Assembly: GCF_021730395.1 (NCBI RefSeq)
Contig: NC_069371.1
Coordinates: 2,294,001 to 2,358,000, forward strand
DNA length: 64,000 bases
Direction of reading: 5' to 3'
Source of the DNA: Mercenaria mercenaria
Lineage: Eukaryota > Mollusca > Bivalvia > Venerida > Veneridae
Shown here piece after piece: positions 42,600-54,947 of the stretch (the stretch's first letter is position 1; each line of letters starts with the position of its first letter). The notes under the pieces were generated by a model, which saw only the letters and a program-made list of their open reading frames with translations, did no database searches and was not told the origin of the DNA. The position numbers and the translations under genes were made by a program.

Positions 42600-45500
42600 G
42601 TTGGTAGTTGGTAGTTGAACATTCGAATAACCAACTACTTACTAGTTGCCAGTTGGTTATTCAAAATGTATAAGCAAGTCTGATTACCTTTTAAAACATA
42701 ATGATAAAAAAATCATTCTAATCCATGTTTTGTTCTTTAATATTAATCTTCGTTTCTTAAAGTGCATTCAGAAGTCTAGAAAAGTACCTTGAGAGCCAGT
42801 TGCCAATTCGCGATATGTTTCAGAAAAGCTATTTTTTCAGTCACAAATGGATAAAATCATTCAATATGACATTTTATATGGTTTTTCATATCATTATCTG
42901 ACACTTTCAACATTAAGATCAGTCTTGGAAACACTCAGGAGAGCTAGTTGCCAATTCGCGTGCGAATAACCAACTGCCTACTGGTAGGCAGTTGGCTATT
43001 CGACATTTTACATACAGTCAGCGTTTTGGTAGAACATGATAAAAAATTTATTCTAACCCTTGTTTTGTTGTTGTTTTATGTTAGTATTTATTCTTTTAAA
43101 TGCATTCAACAGTCTCAAAATGCACCAGGAGAGCCAGTTGCCAATTCGCGATATATTTCAGAAAAGCCGATTTTTCAGGCACATCTGAATAAAATAATTC
43201 AATTTTACATATATTTTGTCCTTTCGTATCAATATCCGACACTTTCAACGTATAGGTCAGTCTTGGAAACACTCAGGAGAGCCAGTTGCCAATTCGCGTG
43301 CGAATAACCAACTGCATACTGGTAGGCAGTTGGTTATTCAACATTTTACAGACAGTCATAGTTTTGGTCGAAAATGATAAAAATATCAATCTAGGCCTTG
43401 TTTCGTTCTTTAATGTTAATATTTATTCCTTTCAATGCATTCAACAGTCTCAAAATGCACCGGGAGAGCCAGTTGCCAATTCACGATATGTTTCAGAAAA
43501 GCCGATTTTCAGACACATATGCATAAAATAATTCAATTTTAACTATATTTTGTTGTTTCATATCAATATCCGACACTTCCAACATATAGATCAGTCTTGG
43601 AAACACTCAGGAGAGCCAGTTGCCAATTCGCGTGCGAATAACCAACTGCCTACTGGTTATTCAACATTTTACTGTCAGTCATTGTTTTTGTAGAAAAAAT
43701 TCATTCTAACCCTTGTTTTGTTGTTGTTTTATGTTAGAATTTATTCTTTTAAATGCATTCAACAGTCTCAAAATACACCAGGAGAGCCAGTTGCCAATTC
43801 GCGGTATGTTTCAGAAAAGCCGATTTTTCAGACACATATAAATAAAATAATTCAATTTTACATATATTTTGTTCTTTCGTACCAATATCCGACACTTTCA
43901 ACGTATAGGTCAGTCTTGGAAACACTAAGGAGAGCCAGTTGCCAATTCGCGTGCGAATAACCAACTGTCTACTGGTAGGCAGTTGGTTATTCGACATTTT
44001 ACATACAGTCAGTGTTTTGGTAGAACATGATAAAAAATTCATTCTAACCCTTTGTTTTTTTTGTTCTTTAATGATAATATTTATTCTTTTAAATGCAATT
44101 AGCAGTCTCAAAAGCGCCAGGAGAGCCAGTTGCCAATTCGCGATATGTTTCAGAAAAGCCTTTTTTCAGACACATATGCAGAAAATAATTCAATTTTACA
44201 TATATTTTGTTATTTCATATCAATATCCGACACTTTCAACGTATAGGTCCGTCTTGGAAACACTCAGGAGAGCCAGTTGCCAATTGGCGTGCGAATAACC
44301 AACTGCCTACTGGTAGGCAGTTGGTTATTCGACATTTTACTGACAGTCATTGTTTTGGTAGAACATGATAAAAAAATCATTCTAACTTTTGTTTTGTTCT
44401 TTTATGTTAGTATTTATTCCTTTATATGCATTCAAAACAAACAAAAATTCTTTTTATGCCTTATGTCTGAAAAATGGTTTATGAAACGACAACTTGCTCT
44501 CCTGATCTTGCAAAGACTAGGGAATGCATTTAAACCGATTAATATTTATATTTAATTTTCGACTGAAAAAATGACTTTCTGAAAATGGCTTCAATAATCT
44601 TACTGGTAATTCGACATTTTACAGACAGTCATTGTTTTGGTAGAAAATGATAAAAAATATCATTCTAGCCCTTGTTTGTTTTGTTTTTAATGTTAGTATT
44701 TATTCTTTAAATGCATTCAACAGTCTCGAAATCACCAGGAGAGCCAGTTGCCAATTCCGGTATGTTTCAGAAAGTCGATTTTTCAGACACATATAAATAA
44801 AATAATTTAATTTTACATATATTTTGTTCTTTCGTACCAATATCCGACACTTTAAACGTATAGGTCATTCTTGGAAACACTAAGGAGGGCCAGTTGCCAA
44901 TTCGCGTGCGAATAACCAACTGCCTGCTGGTAGGAAGTTGGTTATTTGGCATTTTACAGACAGTCATAGTTTTGGTCGAAAATGATAAAAATATCAATCT
45001 AGTCTTTGTTTCGATCTTTAATGTTATTATTTATTCCTTTAAATGCATTCAACAGTCTCAAAATGCACCAGGAGAGCCAGTTGCCAATTCGCGATATGTT
45101 TCAGAAAAGCAGATTTTTCAGACACATATGCATAAAATAATTCAATTTTACATATATTTTGTTGTTTCATATCAATATCCGACACTTTCAACGTATAGGT
45201 CCGTCTTGGAAACACTCAGGAGAGCCAGTTGCCAATTCGCGTGCGAAAAACCAACTGCCTACTGGTAGGCAGTTGGTTATTCGACATTTTACAGACAGTC
45301 ATAGTTTTGGCCAAAAATGATAAAAATATCAGTCTACTCTTTGTTTCGTTCTTTAATGTTAATATTTATTCCTTTAAATGCATTCAACAGTCTCAAAATG
45401 CACCAGGAGAGCCAGTTGTCAGTTCGCGATATGTTTCAGAAAAGCCGATTTTTCAGACACATATGCATAAAAACATTCAATTTTACATATATTTTGTTCT

Positions 45501-47420
45501 TTCATATCAATATCCGACACTTTCAACGTATAGGTCAGTCTTGGAAACACTCAGGAGAGCCAGTTGCCAATTCGCATGCGAATAACCAACTGCCTACTGG
45601 TAGGCAGTTGGTTATTCAACATTTTACTGACAGTCATTATTTTGGTAGAACATGATAAAAAATTCACCCTAACCCTTGTTTTGTTGTTGTTTTAAGTTAG
45701 TATTTATTCCTTAATGATTCAAACAGTCAAAATGCAACCAGACTGCCAGTTTGCCAATTCGCGAAATGTTTCAGAAAACCGAATTTTTCACACATATGAA
45801 TAAAATAAATTCAATTTTACATATATTTTGTTCTTTCGTATCAATATTCAACTTTCAACTAAAGTCAGTCTGAAACATCAGAGAGCAGTTGCCATTCACG
45901 TGCGAATAACCAACTGTTACTGGTAGCAGTTGTTATTCGACATTTTACATACAGTCAGTGTTTTGGTAGAACATGATAAAAAATTCATTCTAACCCTTTT
46001 TTTTTGTTCTTTAATGATAATATTTATTCTTTTAAATGCAATTAGCAGTCTCAAAAGCGCCAGGAGAGCCAGTTGCCAATTCGCGATATGTTTCAGAAAA
46101 GCCTTTTTTCAGACACATATGCATAAAATAATTCAATTTTACATATATTTTGTTATTTCATATCAATATCCGACACTTTCAACGTATAGGTCCGTCTTGG
46201 AAAAACTCAGGAGAGCCAGTTGCCAATTGGCGTGCGAATAACCAACTGCCTACTGGTAGGCAGTTGGTTATTCGACATTTTACTGACAGTCATTGTTTTG
46301 GTAAAACATGTAAAAAAATCATTCTAACTTTTGTTTTGTTCTTTTATGTTAGTATTTATTCCTTTATATGCATTCAAAACAAACAGAACAAAAAATTCTT
46401 TTTACGCCTTATGTCTGAAAAATGGTTTATGAAACGACAACTTGCTCTCCTGATCTTGCAAAGACTAGGGAATGCATTTAAACCGATTAATATTTATATT
46501 TAATTTTCGACTAAAAAATGACTTTCTGAAAATGGCTTCAATAATCTTACTGGTAATTCGACATTTTACAGACAGTCATTGTTTTGGTAGAACATGATAA
46601 AAAAATTCATTCTAACCCTTGTTTTGTTGTTGTTTTATGTTAGTATTTATTCTTTTAAATGCATTCAACAGTCTCAAAATATACCAGGAGAGCCAGTTGC
46701 CAATTCGCAATATGTTTCAGAAAAGCCTTTTTTCAGACACATATGCATAAAAAAAACTCAATTTTACATATATTTTGTTGTTTCATATCAATATCCGACA
46801 CTTTCAACGTATAGGTCAGTCTTGGAAATACTCAGGAAAGCCAGTTGCCAATTCGCGTGCGAATAACCAACTGCCTACCAGGCAGATGGTTATTGAACAT
46901 TTTACAGACAGTCAGGAATGTTAATATTTTGTTCTTTCGTAGCAATATCCGACACTTTCAACGTATAGGTCCGTCTTGGAAACACTCAGGAGAGCCAGTT
47001 GCCAATTCGCGTGCGAATAACCAACTGCCTACTGGTAGGCAGTTGGTTATTCGACATTTTACATACAGTCAGTGTTTTGGTAGAACATGATAAAAATTTC
47101 ATTCTAACCCTTTTCTTGTTCTTTAATGATAATATCGATTCTTTTAAATGCAATTAAAAAGCAGTCTCAAAAGCGCCTGGAGAGCTAGTTGCCAATTCGC
47201 GATATGTTTCAGAAAAGCCTTTTTTCAGACACATATGCATAAAATAATTCAATTTTACATATATTTTGTTGTTTCATATCAATATCCGACACTTTCAACG
47301 TATAGGTCAGTCTTGGAAATACTCAGGAAAGCCAGTTGCCAATTCGCGTGCGAATAACCAACTGCCTACTGGTAGGCAGTTGGTTATTGAACATTTTACA
47401 GACAGTCAGGAATGTTAATT
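42600..47420 (+). repeat. About 330-bp satellite array with palindromic unit junctions
   Basis: Each unit carries aggagagccagttgccaatt twice (once before cgcgatatgtttcagaaaag, once before cgcgtgcgaataacc) and tccgacactttcaacgtata. Unit ends meet in the perfect palindrome gaataaccaactgcctac / gtaggcagttggttattc (for example 42962-42999, 43973-43996, 45250-45280, 47355-47388). Each unit is thus bounded by inverted copies of the element's own terminal word. A longer repeat of about 1.94 kb also shows (44281 against 46224, including the divergent block gacaacttgctctcctgatc). Frames of 70-124 codons recur with the units and are not genes. Confidence 0.9.
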
Positions 47421-48559
47421 CTTATTCCTTTAAATGCATTCAAAACAAACAAACAAAAAAAAAAAAAAAACCAATTCTTTTTACGCCTTAAAAATGGCAT
47501 CAACAATCTTACTGCTACATTTACGCGTCAACATTAAATCGCCCCTATTTAATATACGCACTATTGTGTGTTCTATATACTGACTAAAGGTTAGGATTAG
47601 GTTTAACATAGGTTTTACTAGTGTACATTCAATGTATGCGTAAACTCAATGCGTGAGATTTAATGCCGACTATAAGTAGGTAGTGGTTTTTTTGCACGCC
47701 ACAGGCTCTCTTGAATGTTTCCAAATGAAAGTGTCAGATATTGATGTGTAAGTTCAAACTAAATGTTTAAATGGATATATCTATTAATATTGAATACTTC
47801 TATGACTTTCGACCGAAACAGTGAATTTTTGACAAATGTAAAATAACCAACTGCATACCATTAAATATATTCACATGGTAGCAAGTCACCAATGAAAATC
47901 CTCGGGAAAACAAAGCTGCAGGTCAAGTTCAATAACACCGTTCATGAGATCGAGTTTCAAGAAGTTTCAAGTCATAAATCAAGCTGGACGAGGAATCTTA
48001 GGTCATAAATCGGTTGTGCTAATGGGGATATTACGCATCGGAATTTAAACAATGTGCAGAGTTCATCAGGGTTGAACATCTGACTGGGGTTAAAATGCCT
48101 AAGTTCATTTCAGGACAGGTTCAAAGGCATTGTAAAATTGAAAGATTTTCAGTTTAAGGCCGACCAAACCAGTTGCTCAACCCACGAGAAAATTAACCTT
48201 CCAAATTGGAAAAAAATGTTGAAAACGAAAAAAGACAAAAAAAAAAAAAAAGGATAAATAAACAAAAAACTGGTCTTCCTGAAAAATGCCGAAAAACAAA
48301 CTGTTAGTAGAATTTGTAGTCTCATATTGCTAATAGTTATATATTTTTCATTGATTATTGATTAAGAATCAGTGCTTTTGTTGTATGTATAATATATTGT
48401 AAACAAATCTGATATGCAATAGAAAAAGTGGAAACTCCACAGGTCGCTCAACACAACAAAAATGAAAATGTTGCAGGCTCGGTTTGATTGAGCCTGTTCA
48501 TGGACGGTAGTGGAAATGCATGCTACCGACCACGCCCTCTCGCCCTGGGTTGAGCAGAA
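47421..48559. other. Internal spacer of the foldback element
   Basis: Not repeated with the arms. It holds a small foldback around 47520-47680 (caacattaaatcgcc against gagatttaatgccga) and a diverged inverted copy of block Y from 41234 (caggctcggtttgattgagc ... accacgccctc, 48470-48545). No transposase-like frame. Confidence 0.6.
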
Positions 48560-49255
48560 CTTAAGATTGTCAACTGGCTCTCCTGATTGTTTCCAAGACG
48601 GACCTATACGTTGAAAGTGTCTGATATTGATATGAAAGAACAAAATATATGTAAAATTGAATTATTTTATTTATATGTGTCTGAAAAATCGGCTTTTCTG
48701 AAACAGACCGCGAATTGGCAACTGGCTCTCCTGGTGCTTTTGAGACTGCTGAATGCACTTAAGGGAATAAATATTATCATTAAAGAACAAAACAAGGGTT
48801 AGAATAAATTTTTTAACATGTTCTACCAAAACACTGACTGTATGTAAAATGTCAAATAACCAACTGCCTACCAGTAGGCAGTTGGTTATTCACACGCGAA
48901 TTGGCAACTGGCTCTCCTGAGTGTTTACAAGACTGATCTTTACGTTGAAAGTGTCAGATATTGATATAAAAGACCATATAAAATGTCATATTGAATGATT
49001 TTATCCATTTGTGACTGAAAAAAAAGAAGCTTTTCTGAAACATATCGCGAATTGGCAACTGGCTCTCAAGGTACTTTTTGAGACGGCTGAATATTAAAGA
49101 ACAAAACTTGGTTAAGAATGAGTTTTCATCATTATGTTTTAAAAGGTAATCAGACTTGCTTATACATTTTGAATAACCAACTGGCAACTAGTACGTAGCT
49201 GGTTATTCGAATGTTCAACTACCAACTACCAACTGCCTACCAACTTTACTGGCAT
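48560..49255 (-). repeat. Foldback element, right arm (inverted units)
   Basis: aattggcaactggctctcct recurs three times (diverged at 48570, then 48712 and 48898), with the palindrome ctgcctaccagtaggcag at 48862-48890. This is the left-arm unit in reverse, ending with the terminal word at 49255. Confidence 0.85.
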
Positions 49256-49264
49256 GAATCTAGT
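49256..49264. repeat. Candidate 9-bp target duplication, right
   Basis: gaatctagt, same as 42569-42577. It overlaps a hairpin (tctagttcacatatgc ... gtgtgaactaga, 49259-49302), so chance similarity should be kept in mind. Confidence 0.55.
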
Positions 49265-49380
49265 TCACATATGCAATGCTTTGTATGTGTGAACTAGAAT
49301 CGTAATTATAAGTAAGATATTTAGAACTCTGATAAAGATATCATAAAAACAAACAGTTTATAGCTAGAAATGAAATTAAT

Positions 49381-49560
49381 TTGAGCCGCACCATGAGAAA
49401 ACCAACAAAGTGCGTTTGCGACAAGCATGGATCCAGACCAGCCTGCGCATCCATGCAGTCTGGTCAGGATCCATGCTGTTCGCTTTCAAAAACCGTTAGC
49501 GAGAGCATGGATCCTGACCAGACTGGTCTGGGTCCATGCTGGTCGCAGACGGACTATGTT
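49381..49560 (+). mobile_element. Palindromic MITE (gagccgcaccatgag family)
   Basis: ttgagccgcaccatgagaaa, then nested inverted words gcatggatccagaccagcct and agcatggatcctgaccagac tggtctgggtccatgctggt, which fold into a long hairpin. Second copy at 25193. Confidence 0.75.
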
Positions 49561-49719
49561 ATTTTCTTTTGTTGTATTTTCATTTGGTTGTATAATTCCA
49601 TGGAAGTTTCAACACAGAAATGTTTCTGCTGACATGGAAATGTAACGCCAGTACGTAATTTTATGTAAACACGGGGTCATTACCGAATGAGCATCATGGA
49701 AGTAAGTAAGTGAGTAAGT

Positions 49720-50170
49720 AAATTATTTATAGAGGGTAAACCATCTAGCTAAGCTAATCTACCACAGGACCAGCTTAAGCTATAACGAACAGTATTATGG
49801 TCACAGTGCTAAATATTTAACAGAAATCAAAGAAATTATATACAAATGTACATGTACATAAATCAAAAGATATGAACTGTAGTTAGCATTAAAATTCATT
49901 CATCCATCGACCCATTTTATACAGATAGATTTAAAACATGGCAATGAAGATAAGAATTTGATTTCTATTGGCAAACAATTCCATACACTGAAATCATTAG
50001 TCCTCCACCTCTGATTCATGTGGGGAAGTTGGCAGTTACTTAGGGAGAACAGGTTTGTACCGATACAGAATCCAGGAACACTGTAGGACCATAAAGGCCC
50101 TTCTGTTTGATATATCCTTCTTAAATGATGAGCACAGTTTGGGAGCGCCGGGAACGTATTTATGTACACT
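49720..50170 (-). pseudogene. LINE 3' remnant with embedded SINE B fragment
   Basis: On -, the segment about 50000-49900 reads FSVWNCLPIEIKFLSSLPCF, the usual end of LINE ORF2 (xxWNxLPxxI). 49720-49760 (atttatagagggtaaaccat) looks like a LINE 3' end. Between them and the upstream frame, 50002-50088 (cacctctgattcatgtgggg aagttggcagttact) is a body fragment of SINE B, so part of the apparent - strand protein is SINE sequence. Confidence 0.4.
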
Positions 50171-50876
50171 TTGATTATGTACTTACTGATGAATAAAATT
50201 ATAAAATAAAAATGGTTTAAAACATTGTCTGCTACTGATCAAGTCATACATTAGCGAGTCCTTCACCTGTGTTATTGTCTAGGATGCATTGACCTACCCT
50301 TCGTTGTTCTCATTGTTCCGGTTGTACAGACTTGACCTGCCCTTAATTGTTTTCAACGACTTATAATCATGTCGTCTGCTCAGAATCCAGATCGATATCG
50401 GGTAGATATTTTACTACAGTAATTTTATTACATGTTAAAACTATCTCTTTGTATAAAAAAGATCTGAAGGGATGCACATGACTACTTATGGGGTTGACTG
50501 TTATGCAGTGAAACCATGGCCACGTGACTGATACACGTGATGAAAACGCTATAATACTGCGTAGGTAGGCATCAGGAAATACCTACTTTCACTTTCATTT
50601 GCTTTTTGAAGCATATACGTAGCTTTAAAACATCAGCAAATATTCCCCTTTACAATAAAGCACCAATAAAGCTTAAATTTGGCATGAAAATCGGGAAAAT
50701 TGCACTATATATTGATATGGACTACATTCGAGTGGACCACGGAGACACATCCGGCGAAAAACTACCTTTATGCCTTTAATACCAACTCCTGTGACATTGA
50801 AGACTACACTCATATTTCTTACCAGAACAACATGTATTTCTTCAGATTAATTGTTAACAGTTTTTTTTCATTTTTG
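50171..50876. other. Intergenic, no gene seen
   Basis: No repeat or exon recognised. The frame at 50700-50975 runs into SINE B and has no domain. Confidence 0.5.
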
Positions 50877-51158
50877 GCCCGCCCGCTTAGCTCAGTAGGT
50901 AGAGCATTGGTCTACGGCTCGCGGGGTCGTGTGTTCGATCCCCGGGCGGAGCGTATGTTCTCTGTGACGATTTGATAAAAGACATTGTGTCTGGAATCAT
51001 TCGTCTCTGATTCATGTGGGGAAGTTGGCAGTTACTTGCGGAGAACAGGTCAGTACTGGTACAGAATCCAGGAACACTGGTTAGGTTAACTGCCCGCTGT
51101 TACATGACTGAAATACTGTTGAAAAACGGCGTTAAAACCCAAAACAAACAAACAATAA
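50877..51158 (+). mobile_element. tRNA-headed SINE (SINE B), full length
   Basis: gcccgcccgcttagctcagt (box A 50888-50899), box B gttcgatcc (50933-50941), body gtggggaagttggcagttac and ccaggaacactggttaggtt, end ggcgttaaaacccaaaacaa with (caaa)n. A minus copy lies at 23814 and fragments at 22684 and 50002. Confidence 0.9.
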
Positions 51159-51312
51159 CAGCTTTTTGAAAGGTTTCAACCTTTCTGTGCTTTCAGCGCT
51201 TTGATTATGAAATAATAGCGACAACGCACGTTTCTTTTATGACCAAAATATAAAAATCCATAACCAATAAATAACTTGAGTACCATTTGACCCAGGATAT
51301 TTTAACTTTATA

Positions 51313-51845
51313 GGGTGATAGGAGAGATCGTGTTTGTATACAAATCCGTTGTATTTTCTACAGAACTGATAAGACAAAGGTAGGGTGGGCAGACACCGAG
51401 CGTCCATGTTTTTTTTGTAAACAGTGTTTATTTCTAACGGCTTAAACTTTCTTAAAACACAAATGATATCAATAATTTTTTAGTGAATGGAAAGGATATA
51501 AAACAAGCAATTTATTGATTACTTTTAATTATTAATTCGAAATAAAATGGATTAATTATGAACGCTTAACTTACAGTGTTTTTCCTAAAAGTTTTGAACA
51601 TCACTACGCCGTTATTTAAATTATATGTCATTTAAAATGGTTATTCATTTATAAAAGATATCTAAATAAGAAAATATGAAAATCTTGAGCATTTCAAAAC
51701 TTTTAGAATTTTCAAAATCCATAAATTAGCGAAAACGTTATTGAAAATTAAAAATTCCGATCCCATACACAAACATTTGTTCTGCCCACCACCAGATAAA
51801 CAGTTGTTAATGCGTGACGTCACGGTGATCTCTCCTATAGGACTT
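51313..51845. mobile_element. MITE with GATAGGAGAGATC inverted ends, about 0.53 kb
   Basis: Left gataggagagatcgtg at 51317 and right ggtgatctctcctat at 51824-51838, with inner inverted words gggtgggcagacacc and ttctgcccaccacc. AT-rich interior. The ends sit inside a GGTCAAGGTCA-type repeat that continues at 51846. Confidence 0.65.
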
Positions 51846-52545
51846 ACAGAATAGACGAACCCTATTGTTTTGGGGGTCACTTCATCAAAGGTCAGGGTCA
51901 CGGGTGCCATCTGCCTACAACACTTCATTTTTTATCATTAACTGGAGAACCATTTGGCCTAGAACCTTCAAATTTCTTTGGACAATAGGGATTACAAAGT
52001 AGATTACTCTTTTTTTAGGGGCGTTACTCGATCAAAGGTCAATATCACAGGGGCCTGAACATAGACTTAATAACTTGAGAACCACCTGACCCAAAATGTT
52101 GAATCTTCATACGATGATTGGAAATGTAGTGTGTCAATTTATCAAAGTTCAAGGACACAGGGGCCAGAACTTGGAAAGCCGTTTCTGATCAATAACTTGA
52201 GAACCATTTGGTCCAGAACCTTCAAATTTCATACGTTGATAGGACTGACAGAGCGGATGATCCCTATTGATGTGAGCACTCGGAGCCCTTGTGCAAAGGT
52301 CAAGGTCACAGGGCCTAACATGTGTCGGTGCGACGTTAAATAAAAAAGAAAAAGAAAAAAGAAAACAAGGTCACAGGGGCCTGAAAATGGAAATCTCTTT
52401 CGATCAATAACGCGAAAACCACTTGGCTTGGAATGTTGAAACTTAAGGCACGACTGGACATGACCCTTACTGATTTTTTGGTCACTCTAATAAAGTAAAG
52501 GTCAAGGTCACAGGGGCCAGAAAATATTGTATTGTTTTACCTAAG
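51846..52545. repeat. GGTCAAGGTCACAGGGGCC tandem repeat
   Basis: About six degenerate units of roughly 115 bp: caaaggtcaaggtcacaggg, gcctgaac, ataacttgagaaccatttgg and ccagaaccttcaaatttc. One unit is interrupted by a SINE C 3' piece at 52314-52365. Confidence 0.75.
52314..52365 (+). mobile_element. 5'-truncated SINE C insertion
   Basis: catgtgtcggtgcgacgtta aat and an A-rich tail match the 3' end of the element at 27009-27200. caaggtcacaggg stands on both sides (52301-52313 and 52366-52378), a likely target duplication, although the host repeat also contains this word. Confidence 0.6.
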
Positions 52546-54340
52546 GAATATATGTTGTTTCAGGTTAAAAGTGGGTTTGTCATTGTCTGTCATTGTACTT
52601 ATATGACATTTGATCTATCTGTGTCTTGATTTTGATGATTAAGAACTGCCATTGCAGTTAAGATGTAATAAAGTTCATAGATTTGTGTAAATTTAAACTG
52701 AGGGTATCATTGTACACATACATTTTGAGCAGTTAATAAACAATTAAGGTTGTTTCAAAAGTTGTAATTTAATGGCATTTCATTAATCTTTTTCTTGATG
52801 TTGATGTTTAAGCATTGTTATCATTGCTGTTCAGATGAAATAAAGTTTATAGATTTGTTTATATCTGTCATTGACCCATGGTTGCCATGATGTGTCCCGT
52901 GGTGCCCTGGTTCCGGGGTACAATGAGATGTTATAGTACTAGTCATCTACAATGCTTATCTCAGAAACGATAGCACAAAACATGACCATTGCCTACCCCT
53001 CGTGTACATAAAGATTATACTTTCAAATAGTATGACAATCACATAAAGTTAATATAAGATGTTGTATACAAATGAAAAAATATAATTTTTGTTCAAAGGT
53101 GCCCAAGTCTCCCCTATGTATTGCTAGTTCTAAATGAAATCTGGAAAAATGCGACGGTTTTTATATAGTAAGAATACTGTAATGATTAGCAGTAAAATGT
53201 AATTCACCTGTGTCAAGAAAGTGGGTGGGGTATGACTACTTTCAGGAATAACTATTCACATAAAAATAAAGCATATGATGTTGTATAGGTACTATCATTT
53301 AGAACCAGTAGTTAAATAGTTCTTATTCATATTGTTCTTATTCATTGTAGCTGATAAATGTGTTTGAGCTAATAATGCATGATTACTGCTAATTAGACAT
53401 GAAGTTACTTTACCATATACAGTATATTTTGTACGATATTTACTACAATGACACCAACTCAATAACAATTTGATTATGCACGTTCAAAATTATTGTTCAT
53501 AGTAAATGGCAGAAATGGTCGAAATGAAAAAGATACACTAGGACCTGTGCGATAACCCAGGTTGTACCAACACAGGCCGGCTGCGGGACGTGCAGTCAAG
53601 CGCACACGTTTGATTGTTTGGTTGCAACTTACTACTAGGAGTTACGCTACGTAGTTATGTGCAAAACCTAGTTCACGAACGCCAACATGACAAGCAAAAT
53701 ACACGCAACCGACCTAGTGATAGACAATTCCAAAATATAGGAGTATGTTTATTATATACCCCCGCCATTTATTGCGACGAGGCATTAAGCCTTGCAGTTG
53801 TCCGTCCGTCCGTCTTTCCGTTATTTTAGAATCCGTCTTTCCGTCTATAGACACATTGGTTTCCATTCATTTAAAAGAGAATGTTTGCATGGATTGAATT
53901 TATATTTTTGAATGTATATCCTTTCCACGCCCGTAACGTAGTAAAACGTCTAAGCCGCTTTTTTTACGAATTGAACGGGCCTCGTGGTAAGGCCATTCTC
54001 TTGATCAACTCAGTTTGCATACCATTTACACAGCAGGTGGTAATAGCTTACATGTGAATAAGATGCATCGCTTTTCATTTAATAGAACAAAGATACTAAA
54101 ACCGAAAAACGGGACTGGACCAATTTCACATTTAAAGCAATAATGCATTCTAAAAGTATTGTTTGTAAGTCTGTTTCCTCATCAGTTGAGGCATCTCGGC
54201 CAGTTTCCACTTTCAGTACCTAAACCTGGTTGTGCAAATATGTAATACGTCATCTTACATCTAACGAATATCACCCGCGATTTTCTACGTCATACACTAG
54301 TCATGTGACTAATAAAGTCGCGAGAAGTTAAAATTTTACT
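52546..54340. other. Intergenic, no gene seen
   Basis: Two related words gaagcattg/aagatgtaataaagttcata and gatgaaataaagtttatagatttg (about 52660 and 52830) suggest a small duplication. 53755-53850 (cccccgccatttattgcgac, then tccgtccgtccgtctttccg) looks like the end of a dispersed bivalve repeat. Confidence 0.45.
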
Positions 54341-54344
54341 ATTT

Positions 54345-54630
54345 ATGAAATCATGAAATCGGGAAATCGTGAATTCTTGAAGCGGAAATCGTGAATTCGT
54401 GAATTCATCACGAATTCACGAAGTTGAAATTGCGAAATCGTGAAGTTCAATGGTGAAATGGTGAAATCAAGAAATCGTGAAATGGAAATCTTGATATCGT
54501 GAAATTGTGAAGTTTAATCGTGAAATCGAGAATTCGTGAAGTGGAAATCGTGAAATCTTGAAATCGTGAAGTTTAATCGTGAAATCTTGAAATCGTGAAA
54601 TCGTGAATTCATGAAGTGGAATTCGTGAAA
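54345..54630. repeat. GAAATCGTGAA minisatellite
   Basis: Repeats of about 9-11 bp (gaaatcgtgaa, gaattcgtgaa, gtggaaatcgtgaa), with a longer unit gtttaatcgtgaaatc seen twice. It lies just beyond the 3' end of the metalloprotease gene. Confidence 0.85.
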
Positions 54631-54947
54631 TACTTTTTTAATGATACAATAATGAAAACAAATCTTCGATGCACTTCAAAAAACTTTAATACTACATTTT
54701 ACTGTTTAATCATCCATGTTTCGTTTTAAACTGTATTGTTAATCAAATTTCTATGTGAAGAAGAAGTCTAATGTTTTCATGCCAGTTTATGTAGCCATAT
54801 TGTTGAATTGACGAAGATGTCTAACATTAATGGCGTAGAAGTTTTATGTCCGATACATAGATATAGTCATACTCTTGAAGTAGCGTTACCGTTTGATATC
54901 TGAATTTAATGTCTTTGTATAATGTTGTAACATAGGTACTGTAACAT

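Larger units (their letters stand above)
42578..49255. mobile_element. Foldback-type element with tandem-repeat inverted arms, 6.7 kb
   Basis: The ends are inverted: left atgacagtaaagttggtagg cagttgg; right, read on -, atgccagtaaagttggtagg cagttgg. The match continues through the repeated gttggtagttggtagttgaa and several hundred bases (42578-43000 against 48830-49255). The left arm is a direct array of about 14 units of roughly 330 bp (to 47420). An internal 1.1-kb spacer follows, then a short right arm with the units inverted (48560-49255). Long inverted arms made of tandem repeats plus a 9-bp duplication are the known plan of Drosophila foldback (FB) elements, which are tied to MULE/Phantom transposases. 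No transposase is encoded here. Confidence 0.7.

Noticed and set aside
42948-47357. Many related 70-124-aa frames (MPIRVRITNCLLVGSW...)
   Set aside because: Each is the same stretch of the 330-bp satellite. They start and stop with the units, and frames vary through indels.
50881-50950. Genuine tRNA gene
   Set aside because: tRNA-like head of SINE B, which has a second copy at 23814-24104 with the same body.
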